A stretch of DNA of 16,713 bases from DATLFP01 sp035540955 (GTDB lineage: Bacteria > Actinomycetota > Acidimicrobiia > Acidimicrobiales > CADCSY01). Where the stretch lies: contig DATLFP010000060.1 in NCBI GenBank assembly GCA_035540955.1, positions 1 through 16,713 of the forward strand. The letters are read 5' to 3'. A model generated the notes under the pieces. It was given only the letters and a program-made list of their open reading frames with translations. It searched no databases and was not told the DNA's origin. Position 1 is the first letter of the stretch. Each line of letters begins with the position of its first letter. The translations under genes and the position numbers were made by a program. Below are positions 6,170-11,707 of this stretch, one piece after another.

Positions 6170-7594
6170 ATGGCGTTGCAGGTGGTCCCTGACAGCCCGC
6201 CGGTGCGGGCCCTCATCTACACGCGGGTGTCCCAGGATCGGGCGGGCGGCCGGTCGCCCGCCGAGCAGGAAGCCGACGGCCGCGCGGTCTGCGAGCACGA
6301 GGGGTGGTCCGTGGTCGAGGTGGTGACCGACAGCGTCGGCGCGTCCCGACACTCGAAGGGCAAGCGAGCCGGGTGGGCTCGCGCGCAGCAGCTGCTCGCC
6401 GACGGCGCCGTCGACGTGCTCGTCACCTGGGCGGCGTCTCGAGCCCAGCGCGACCTCGAGGCGTACGCCGAGCTCCGCCGCCTCTGCAGCGACGCCGGCG
6501 TCCTGTGGTCCTACGGCGGCCGCACCTACGACCTGACCGAGCACGACGACCGGTTCCGCACCGGCCTCGACGCGCTGCTCGCCGAACGCGAGGCCGACGA
6601 GATCGCTTTCAACGTCCGCCGCGCGATCCGCGCCAACGCCGTCGCCGGCCGCCCGCATGGCCGCCGCCTGTTCGGCTACACGCGGGTCTACGACCCCCAG
6701 ACCGGCGCGCTCGTCGGCCAGGAGCCCGACCCCGTCGAGGCCGGCGTGGTGGTCCGCATCGTCGACCTGTACCTGGCCGGCACGCCGCTCAAGACGATCG
6801 CCCGCGCCCTGAACGCCGACGGCGTGACGACCGGGACGGGCGCCCGCTGGGCCGACACCCAGGTCCACCGGGTGCTGACCAACCCCGCCTACGCCGCCCG
6901 CCGCGTCCACAAGGGCGAGGTCATCGGCGACGCCGGCTGGCCGGCCATCGTCGAACCCGACCGCTTCGACCGTGTCCAGGCCCGCCTCGCCGCCCGCCGC
7001 ACCAATCCGACCCGCCAGATCCGCGCCGCCAACCTGCTCTCCGGCGTCGCCCGCTGCGGCGTCTGTCTCGGCCCCGCCCGCCGTGGCCACGACCGCAACC
7101 GCCGCAAGACCTACGTCTGCGTGAACGGCGCCCACGTGGCCCGAGATCTCGCCCGTTGCGACGCCTGGGTGACCCGCCTCCTCCTCGAGCGTCTCGCCCG
7201 CCCCGACGTCCACGACCTCCTGGATCCGGCCGAGCCGCCGGCTGAGCTCGCAGCAGCCCGCGCCGAGCTCGACGCGTGCCGGGCCCGCCTCGCCGACGCC
7301 GTCGCCGAGTTCACCGCCGGCCGGATCACCGCCGCCACCGTCGGCATGATCGAGGCCGACCTCCAGCCCCGCGTCAAGGCGGCCGAGCAGCGTGTGCGTC
7401 GCTCCGCTGTCCCCATCGACATCGACGTGCCCGAACCCGCCCGCATCGACCACTGGTGGGACCACGACCTCACCCCCGAGCAGCGCCGCGCGATCGTCGG
7501 CGCGTTCATCGACCGGGTCGTCATCCACCCTGTCGGCCGAGGCCGCCGCTCCTACGACCCCAACGAGAGCCTGACCGTCTCGTGGCGGGCGTGA
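6170..7594 (+). CDS. large serine recombinase (site-specific integrase)
   Basis: The 474-residue protein has a resolvase catalytic domain at the N-terminus (ALIYTRVSQDR, nucleophile S21; SRAQRDL further on), a Recombinase domain (about 160-270, RRLFGYTRV and TQVHRVLTNPAYAARRVHKG), a zinc-ribbon segment (CGVC near 300, then C and C in YVCVNGAHVARDLARC), and a helical, probably coiled C-terminus. This is the standard plan of phage and ICE integrases that join attP and attB without host factors. The ATG at 6170 follows a GGGGCG run. TAGAGT at 6155-6160 could be the -10, giving an almost leaderless message. It lies 25 bp from the broken comEC frame, the usual position next to att. No truncation is seen. 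Confidence 0.96.
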   Translation: MALQVVPDSPPVRALIYTRVSQDRAGGRSPAEQEADGRAVCEHEGWSVVEVVTDSVGASRHSKGKRAGWARAQQLLADGAVDVLVTWAASRAQRDLEAYAELRRLCSDAGVLWSYGGRTYDLTEHDDRFRTGLDALLAEREADEIAFNVRRAIRANAVAGRPHGRRLFGYTRVYDPQTGALVGQEPDPVEAGVVVRIVDLYLAGTPLKTIARALNADGVTTGTGARWADTQVHRVLTNPAYAARRVHKGEVIGDAGWPAIVEPDRFDRVQARLAARRTNPTRQIRAANLLSGVARCGVCLGPARRGHDRNRRKTYVCVNGAHVARDLARCDAWVTRLLLERLARPDVHDLLDPAEPPAELAAARAELDACRARLADAVAEFTAGRITAATVGMIEADLQPRVKAAEQRVRRSAVPIDIDVPEPARIDHWWDHDLTPEQRRAIVGAFIDRVVIHPVGRGRRSYDPNESLTVSWRA

Positions 7595-7610
7595 ATCGAC
7601 TGCGGCTCGG

Positions 7611-8036
7611 TCAGAAGGGGAGCCGTTCCGGCGGGCAGATGTTGAGCCAGATCCCGAAGTGACCCTCGTCGCCATCGCGCCGCCAGCCACCGACGATCGT
7701 GGCGTGACATGAGACGAGGACTCCGGCTCGCGCGTGGAGTGCGAGCAGGACCGGCGACCAGCGGGCAGCATCCTCACGGTTGATGTAGCCAACGAGATCC
7801 TCTCCGAGGTGCACCTCGACCGCGTTCGGGTCTTGTGGGTTCGCCGGCTGAGCCACGAGAGTCGCGACTACAGGCAGGTGGTGCCCCTCGACGGTCTTCC
7901 CGCCACTTGCTCGTTCGAGCGCCTCCTGGAACTGGATCTCGCCCTTGACCTCCAGCGATGGGCCCCACGGCGCCAAAACCGGGAACCCGCTGGCGAGGAG
8001 ATCCTCGACCGTCCAGCCCTGGCCATCCTCGCCCAT
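7611..8036 (-). CDS. HIRAN-domain protein
   Basis: A 141-residue protein whose central part (about 29-112) matches the HIRAN fold: LEVKGEIQFQEALERASGG, then LPVVATLVAQPANPQDPNAVEV and VGYINREDA. HIRAN domains bind DNA ends or single-stranded DNA and are known as parts of remodelling helicases and as stand-alone bacterial proteins, often in mobile elements. Here it stands alone with a 28-residue N-terminal segment and a short Trp-containing tail. It is the last gene of a minus-strand operon, 17 nt after the TM-protein gene, and converges with the integrase (16-bp gap). A role in DNA processing, integration or directionality control is possible but not shown. Confidence 0.85.
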   Translation of the reverse strand: MGEDGQGWTVEDLLASGFPVLAPWGPSLEVKGEIQFQEALERASGGKTVEGHHLPVVATLVAQPANPQDPNAVEVHLGEDLVGYINREDAARWSPVLLALHARAGVLVSCHATIVGGWRRDGDEGHFGIWLNICPPERLPF

Positions 8037-8053
8037 CGGCCCTGGTTTCCAGC

Positions 8054-8347
8054 TCAGCTCTGTGGCGACCGCTCGAACACGACGGACGTGCGCGCGTAGT
8101 CGAGCTTGGTCTGGGTCACGAGCCGGTAGCCGCGCGCGTTCGCCTCGCCGAGCAGCTCGTCGACGGTGAGCGTCCCGCTGGTCACCTCGGTGACCACCTG
8201 GTCCCGGCCGTCGAAGAGCTCATCCATCCGGGCCGCCCGGAACGCCGGGTCGGCGTAGAGGGTCTTCGCCTTCTTCAGGATCGATCCCGTGCCGGCCCAG
8301 AACGCCACGGCGACGATCACCACGATGATGATGACTGCGGTCGTCAC
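8054..8347 (-). CDS. small single-pass membrane protein of unknown function
   Basis: 97 residues. A hydrophobic N-terminal helix (about 4-19, VIIIVVIVAVAFWAG) is followed by a cytoplasm-type soluble part rich in charged residues (KKAKTLYADPAFRAARMDELFDGRD, then VDELLGEANARGYRLVTQTK). The GTG start at 8347 has GGGAG at good spacing. It sits between the RHH-like gene (18-nt gap) and the HIRAN gene (17-nt gap), so the three are probably co-transcribed. The segment YADPAFR resembles YADPFLR in the nearby repressor, which may be chance. No family recognised. Confidence 0.78.
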   Translation of the reverse strand: MTTAVIIIVVIVAVAFWAGTGSILKKAKTLYADPAFRAARMDELFDGRDQVVTEVTSGTLTVDELLGEANARGYRLVTQTKLDYARTSVVFERSPQS

Positions 8348-8365
8348 GTTGTCACTCCCTTCCTG

Positions 8366-8605
8366 CTAGGTCGCCGGGGGTTCACCCGCCCCCGGCGCTC
8401 GCCGGCGGCGTGCCCGCCGCGCGTCGATCTCTCGGCCGGTCTCGATCGCCTGATGCCAATCGGCCGGGTGTCTTGCTGCGAGCTGCTGGCCGAGGGCCTC
8501 GACCAGCGCCGTGACCGACACGCCGTGCTCGTCGGCGTACCGCTGCCAGCCGTCGTCCGCCGCCGGGGTCAGCCGCAGCACTCGCCGAACCCGCTCGCCG
8601 TCCAT
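8366..8605 (-). CDS. putative ribbon-helix-helix DNA-binding protein
   Basis: 79 residues. The N-terminus VRRVLRLTPAADDGWQRYADEHGVSVTALVEALG has the strand-helix-helix pattern of Arc/MetJ/CopG regulators, followed by a basic, Arg-rich tail. ATG 8605 was chosen because the family pattern begins right after it; upstream residues in the frame look non-coding. No strong ribosome binding site is seen. It is the first gene of the minus-strand operon ending with the HIRAN protein and could regulate that operon or the divergent small genes at 8758-9018. Confidence 0.7.
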   Translation of the reverse strand: MDGERVRRVLRLTPAADDGWQRYADEHGVSVTALVEALGQQLAARHPADWHQAIETGREIDARRARRRRAPGAGEPPAT

Positions 8606-8690
8606 CCACCATGAGTAGCGGCGGCCAAGCCCCGATATGGGTGCAGGGCACCTGCTGGTGTGTCGCGGGTGCCCGCGTACGCTCGACCGG

Positions 8691-8757
8691 TACGAAACCC
8701 GGCCACGAGGTGGTGTGCGACCACCGCCGGGCACCGTTCGTGTCGCAGGAGACAACT
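8691..8757 (+). promoter_or_regulatory. candidate -10 (TACGAA) and leader for the 8758/8812 genes
   Basis: TACGAA at 8691-8696 is preceded by GG, giving GGTACGAA, the same 8-mer found on the opposite strand at the -10 of the XRE repressor (9377-9384). Transcription from it would give a leader of about 55 nt ending in CAGGAGACAACT, a strong ribosome binding site for ATG 8758. No clear -35 is visible. Confidence 0.35.
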
Positions 8758-8811
8758 ATGTTGGTCGAACGGGTGTTCCGGCCGGCCGGCCGAGAAGAGC
8801 GGGGGCGTTGA
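8758..8811 (+). CDS. 17-residue upstream ORF (possible leader peptide)
   Basis: ATG 8758 has a strong ribosome binding site (AGGAG, 8 nt upstream) and encodes the basic peptide MLVERVFRPAGREERGR before TGA at 8809-8811. The next gene starts with the very next base (TGAGTG), so translation is probably coupled. The frame can be extended to ATG 8611, but that start has no ribosome binding site and abuts the divergent gene start. It may be a leader peptide that controls the downstream gene, or simply an initiation device. Confidence 0.45.
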   Translation: MLVERVFRPAGREERGR

Positions 8812-9018
8812 GTGGCGTCGAGCAAGGATCTTGAGGTGCGCCTGGAGAGGGTCGAGCGGCGGCTGGCCGGCCTGGAGGGCGTGCAGCGGCTGCTTGGTGA
8901 GTGCGGCGAACGGCTGGACGAGGTCGAGCGCAGCACCGGGCAGCTGCGGGGCGTGGTCACGGCGCTGCGTCTCGTGGGAGCAGCGTTGACACAGCTTCCG
9001 GGCGAAGACCCCGAGTGA
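8812..9018 (+). CDS. small coiled-coil protein of unknown function
   Basis: 68 residues from a GTG start directly after the upstream 17-codon ORF. The sequence is one long amphipathic helix with heptad-like leucine/valine spacing (LEVRLERVERRLAGLEGVQRL, then ERLDEVE and LRGVVTALRLV), so a dimeric coiled coil is likely. Its last 62 bp overlap the 3' end of the convergent XRE repressor gene (8957-9018). Proteins of this kind occur in phage early regions, but no specific function can be assigned. Confidence 0.6.
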   Translation: MASSKDLEVRLERVERRLAGLEGVQRLLGECGERLDEVERSTGQLRGVVTALRLVGAALTQLPGEDPE

Positions 9019-9367
9019 GCCGGTACGCCTCGATGAGGTACCTCTTCTGCTCGTCGCGGAGAAACGGGTCGGCGTAGACGGTCCGCACGAACCGTTGCGG
9101 GGCGTCCTCGAGGTGCTCGGGGATCGTCATGCCGGCGGCGGTCAGGAACTCGGCCGGGTCGGCCCGCATCGCCTCGGCGAGGGCGATGACGTCCCGCTGG
9201 CCGAGCCGAGTGCCGAGCTTGCCGGCCTCGAGCTGGTACACGTAGCTCGACGAGCGCCCTTCGCCGCCGATCTCGGTCCAGCGCCTGGCGACGGCGGCAG
9301 CCGACAGGCCGCGCTCCTCACGCAGCGACTTCACCCGAGCGCCCAGCGCCTGCACGTCCAAGCCCAT
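8957..9367 (-). CDS. XRE-family transcriptional regulator (probable element repressor)
   Basis: 136 residues with an N-terminal Cro/C1-type helix-turn-helix (about 8-75: LGARVKSLREERGLSAAAVARRW, then SSSYVYQLEAGKLGTRLGQRDVIALAEAM) and a short C-terminal part (RFVRTVYADPFLRDEQKRYLIEAYRLT) that may mediate dimerisation. ATG 9367 lies 9 nt from a candidate -10 (TACGAA on the minus strand, 9382-9377), so the message would be nearly leaderless. It is divergent from a second XRE gene across a 208-bp region with mirrored boxes, the layout of a C1/Cro lysogeny switch. By position it is the likely maintenance repressor. Confidence 0.85.
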   Translation of the reverse strand: MGLDVQALGARVKSLREERGLSAAAVARRWTEIGGEGRSSSYVYQLEAGKLGTRLGQRDVIALAEAMRADPAEFLTAAGMTIPEHLEDAPQRFVRTVYADPFLRDEQKRYLIEAYRLTRGLRPEAVSTLLPRDAAP

Positions 9368-9575
9368 TCACAAGGCTTCGTACCTGCGAGAGTGTGTGAG
9401 GGCGAGTCGCCGTTGTTACGATTTCGTACGGTCGTGGTTTGTCCTGTGTGTTCTTACACCGCTGTCACTCCCCACAGGCCCTAGATACCCGGCTACACGG
9501 CGAGCTGTCATCCCTCGATCAGTCACCCAAAAATGATCGTAGACACTCACACACTTAGGGCTTACGATGGGCGCC
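9368..9575. promoter_or_regulatory. divergent promoter/operator region between two XRE regulators
   Basis: This non-coding region is visibly AT-richer than its surroundings. The box CTCACACACT occurs at 9546-9555 (plus) and 9391-9400 (minus). The rightward promoter reads TAGACA (9540-9545), 17-nt spacer, TACGAT (9563-9568), with the plus-strand box inside the spacer and 7 nt from the -10. The leftward -10 is TACGAA (9382-9377), with the minus-strand box 8 nt upstream and no good -35. A separate 12-bp palindrome TACGA-TT-TCGTA lies at 9417-9428. Box position over both promoters suggests operators for one or both regulators. Confidence 0.6.
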
Positions 9576-9887
9576 GTGGAGGACCACTCTCCGACTCGGC
9601 ACGGCGCAGCGATCCTGTACCCAGGCGCTCTCGCCCACGCCCGGAAGACCCAGCGCCTCTCCCAAGCTGAGCTGTCACTGGCCACCCGGCAGGTCGGTTC
9701 GCCCATCAGCGAGTCCACGATCGCCATGCTCGAGCGCGGCCGCCGCCAGCCGTCCCCGGAGACCCTGACGATCCTCGCCAGCGTCCTGGGCCAGCCGATC
9801 GAGTCGATCGGCCGGATCCTCGACGGCGAAGAGCAGTGCTCGCAGTGCCGGGGGACCGGCACCGTGCCCCGGCCGGTGGCCGTCTGA
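9576..9887 (+). CDS. XRE-family regulator with CxxCxGxG tail (Cro/activator-like)
   Basis: 103 residues. The helix-turn-helix spans about 17-80 (LAHARKTQRLSQAELSLATRQ, then ISESTIAMLERGRRQPSPETLTILASVLG). The C-terminus carries CSQCRGTG (88-95), one DnaJ-type CxxCxGxG half-site, which may bind zinc if two chains pair. GTG 9576 was preferred to ATG 9567 because the candidate -10 TACGAT (9563-9568) overlaps that ATG, and transcription would start at about 9575-9576, making GTG a leaderless start. If another promoter is used, ATG 9567 adds three residues. It is the first gene of the rightward operon and overlaps the next start by one base. Confidence 0.82.
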   Translation: MEDHSPTRHGAAILYPGALAHARKTQRLSQAELSLATRQVGSPISESTIAMLERGRRQPSPETLTILASVLGQPIESIGRILDGEEQCSQCRGTGTVPRPVAV

Positions 9888-10075
9888 TGGCCGGGACCGG
9901 CGTCGTGACGGCCGCCGAGGCGCGGGCGATGACCGCCGACCTCGACGAGGCCGTGGCGGCCGTCGTCGACCAGGCGCCGGGAGTGCCGGCCGCCGCGGCC
10001 GACCTGCTGCGCGCGTCGGGCTTCTTCACCGCCGGCGGCGCGCCGGCTGAGCGGGCTGCGAGGCGCGCATCGTGA
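9887..10075 (+). CDS. small helical protein of unknown function
   Basis: 62 residues from the ATG that shares one base with the preceding stop (TGATG). It is rich in Ala and acidic residues (AEARAMTADLDEAVAAVVDQA, then PAAAADLLRASGFF), predicting a compact helical protein. No family recognised. It sits second in the rightward early operon, and its stop overlaps the next GTG by four bases, so translational coupling is likely. Confidence 0.6.
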   Translation: MAGTGVVTAAEARAMTADLDEAVAAVVDQAPGVPAAAADLLRASGFFTAGGAPAERAARRAS

Positions 10076-10359
10076 GCGGCCGGTGCGGGTTCCACTGGGT
10101 CCTCGGCGTGGACCGGGCGATGCAGTGCGACGGGATCCCGGCGGCTGTCCTGGTGGTGTCGAGATGGCGTGTGGGCGCGCGGCGGGTCGGCGTGTGCGAC
10201 CGCCACCTGGGCCCGGCCGTCGCCGCGCTCGAGCCGGAGGCTGACGGTGCGCTCGAGGTGATGGTGACCGACCATGGCCGCCGCCTGTTCGCCGGCGCCG
10301 GCGCCGCCTGCTTCCCGGATCTCGCCGCTGGCGAGCGTGCTGTGGCGGAGCCGGCGTGA
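10072..10359 (+). CDS. small Cys-containing protein of unknown function
   Basis: 95 residues starting at a GTG that overlaps the previous stop (GTGA). Cysteines and histidines are spaced as in a zinc-binding fold: CGFHW near the N-terminus, MQCDGIPA at about 20, and VCDRHL near 42. Cys-x-Arg-His-Leu motifs of this kind recur in small proteins of actinobacterial mobile elements, but I cannot name the family. Its stop overlaps the next GTG by four bases. Confidence 0.62.
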   Translation: MSGRCGFHWVLGVDRAMQCDGIPAAVLVVSRWRVGARRVGVCDRHLGPAVAALEPEADGALEVMVTDHGRRLFAGAGAACFPDLAAGERAVAEPA

Positions 10360-10562
10360 GCGCGCGGCCGGTGGGCGAAGAGTTCGTGGTGACGGTCCAG
10401 TCCCGCCCTGACGGCGCCGGCAAACAGCGGTTCGTGGCTGAGTGGCTCGACCCGGCGGTGCCGGGCGGCGTGCGCGGCCAGGTGTTCCACACGGCCCTGG
10501 ACGACTTCGTCGCGCGCCGGTCCTCGCCGGTGCGGATCATCGACGAGACGGGAGCGTCGTGA
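10356..10562 (+). CDS. small beta-rich protein of unknown function
   Basis: 68 residues from a GTG overlapping the previous stop (GTGA). Alternating hydrophobic residues (EEFVVTVQSRPDG, then KQRFVAEWLD and PVRIIDETG) suggest a small beta sheet. It overlaps its neighbours by four bases on both sides, which is the main evidence that it is a real gene. No family recognised. Confidence 0.6.
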   Translation: MSARPVGEEFVVTVQSRPDGAGKQRFVAEWLDPAVPGGVRGQVFHTALDDFVARRSSPVRIIDETGAS

Positions 10563-10774
10563 GAGGCGACGGCATGAAGTGCGACGTGTGCGGCACGTCC
10601 ATCGTCCTTGAGGCGCCTCGGTCGCGCATGCGATTGAGCGGAGCTCTGGGCCACCCCGAGGACTGGATCTACTTGGAGTTCACTGATCGAGAGGCTCAGC
10701 CGTTTCACCAGCGGTTCGACTTCTGCTCCTGGTCGTGTCTGGCCAAGTTTGTTCGGTCGCGGGGCCGCAAGTGA
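10559..10774 (+). CDS. small treble-clef-like zinc-binding protein
   Basis: 71 residues from GTG 10559, which overlaps the previous stop (GTGA); ATG 10574 is a second possible start, right before the first Cys. The chain opens with CDVCGTSI and closes with FDFCSWSCLAKFV, giving a CxxC...CxxC arrangement typical of treble-clef/FCS-like zinc fingers. The middle part has a strand-type DWIYLEFTD. A nucleic-acid or protein-binding role is a guess from the fold only. Its stop overlaps the next ATG by one base. Confidence 0.65.
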   Translation: MRGDGMKCDVCGTSIVLEAPRSRMRLSGALGHPEDWIYLEFTDREAQPFHQRFDFCSWSCLAKFVRSRGRK

Positions 10775-11040
10775 TGGAGCTGTGGCGCCTGCTGAACCTG
10801 GCGTGCTGGGCGTGGCGTGTCGGTGCTGGCCGGGACCGGCCGGTGCCGGCGGGCCTCGTGGTCGAGGTCGTCAGCAGCGGCGACGGCGACGTCTTGGTGC
10901 ACGTCGTCGACGAGCTCGACGACGAGGTGTCGGCGGGTGACGGGGTTGTGTGCGGTACCGCCCGGGTGGGGCTGGAGAACGCGCGCTTGGGGACTTCGTC
11001 GTCGTCCGCCGTCGTTGAGCCCGTGGGAGCGGCGCCATGA
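10774..11040 (+). CDS. small protein of unknown function
   Basis: 88 residues from an ATG that overlaps the previous stop (TGATG). The N-terminus MELWRLLNLACWAWRVGAG is Trp-rich and amphipathic or membrane-associated. The remainder is acidic and beta-like (LVVEVVSSGDGDVLVHVVDELDDEV). No family recognised. Its stop overlaps the ATG at 11037 by four bases (ATGA), and a terminator hairpin follows about 30 nt later, so this may be the last efficiently expressed gene of the early operon. Confidence 0.58.
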   Translation: MELWRLLNLACWAWRVGAGRDRPVPAGLVVEVVSSGDGDVLVHVVDELDDEVSAGDGVVCGTARVGLENARLGTSSSSAVVEPVGAAP

Positions 11041-11453
11041 GACGGTGCTGCCATACGGCAGGAAGCAGGCCCTCTGCGGAGGGCCTCTTCTTGGGCCCGA
11101 TTCGAAATGACAGGACCGTAGTTACAGCACGCCTGTTCGATGGCGTGTCGAGGGTCTGCGGGCTGGCCGGCAACGGCAAGCCCCTACTCCGCCCGCTTCC
11201 GTCAGCCGACCGGGGACACATCCGGCCGGCGACGCTGGCCGGCCCGCAGACCTTCGACGTGTCGCGGTGGGGGCATTGCTGGCGGTGCTTCTCGAACCCG
11301 TGCCGGTGCCCGCGGCCCGACCTCGAGGAGGCCGCGTGGGAGCTGCTGGCGTCGTATCGGCGGGCGTCGGCGAAGGCGGCCGTGGTGCAGCGCCGCCTCA
11401 CGGCGCTCGTCGGGGAGACCGGCCGCGTGCTGGCCGGTCAGGAGCTGTCGTGA
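11037..11453 (+). CDS. Cys-cluster protein of unknown function (start uncertain)
   Basis: Up to 138 residues from ATG 11037 (ATGA overlap). The central WGHCWRCFSNPCRCPRPD is a dense Cys cluster (CxxC...CxC) likely to bind zinc, followed by a long helix (LEEAAWELLASYRRASAKAAVVQRRL). A strong terminator hairpin (11067-11092) lies inside the first 20 codons, and the residues it encodes look like translated terminator. GTG 11145, after the hairpin, is an in-frame alternative giving 102 residues that keep the whole Cys cluster. Its 3' end overlaps the convergent gene by 16 bp. Confidence 0.55.
   Translation: MRRCCHTAGSRPSAEGLFLGPIRNDRTVVTARLFDGVSRVCGLAGNGKPLLRPLPSADRGHIRPATLAGPQTFDVSRWGHCWRCFSNPCRCPRPDLEEAAWELLASYRRASAKAAVVQRRLTALVGETGRVLAGQELS
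11067..11092 (+). terminator. intrinsic terminator or attenuator with C(TGCG)G tetraloop
   Basis: An 8-bp perfect stem AGGCCCTC/GAGGGCCT (11067-11074 and 11079-11086) closes a TGCG loop, which in RNA is an extra-stable UNCG tetraloop with a C-G closing pair. The stem is followed by CTTCTT. This is the clearest terminator-like structure in the window. It lies just after the overlap of two early-operon genes, so it would end or attenuate the rightward early transcript. Confidence 0.7.
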
Positions 11454-11707
11454 TCGGCGATCAGCTGCTCGAGCTCGTCGGCGAGGACGGCGTGCACGGC
11501 GGCCATCGCCCGGGCGTGGTGCGCCCAGTCGCGGTAGGCGCCGACCAGCGTGGCCGTCCACGCGATGCTGGCCGCGCTGGCGGCTCGGATGTCTCGCACC
11601 TTGGCGATCGAGCCCTGGGTGTCGGTGATCATGTCGTCGAGCTCCAGCATCGCCAGCGTGATCGTCTCGGCGATGCGTTCCTGCTCGGCGTCGCTGCTTT
11701 CGGCCAC
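11438..11707 (-). CDS. small helical protein of unknown function
   Basis: 89 residues. GTG 11707 is preceded by GGAGGAAG at good spacing, better than any upstream start in the longer frame, whose extra residues look non-coding. The chain is almost entirely helical: an acidic opening (ESSDAEQERIAETITLAMLELDDMI), then KVRDIRAASAASIAWTATLVGAYRDWAHHARAM and an acidic end. The middle segment could be amphipathic or weakly membrane-associated. A minus-strand TTGACG (11752-11747) with CACAAC 18 nt downstream is a candidate promoter. It is the only minus-strand gene between the two rightward operons. No family recognised. Confidence 0.58.
   Translation of the reverse strand: MAESSDAEQERIAETITLAMLELDDMITDTQGSIAKVRDIRAASAASIAWTATLVGAYRDWAHHARAMAAVHAVLADELEQLIADHDSS

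Noticed and set aside
5396..7792. Minus-strand open frame of about 798 codons opposite comEC and the integrase
   Set aside because: It spans the host-element junction and mirrors two genes with unmistakable motifs; it is a GC-bias shadow.
8611..8757. Long version of the small ORF starting at ATG 8611
   Set aside because: There is no ribosome binding site, the start abuts the divergent RHH-like gene start, and the candidate -10 at 8691 lies inside it; the 17-codon version from 8758 is better supported.
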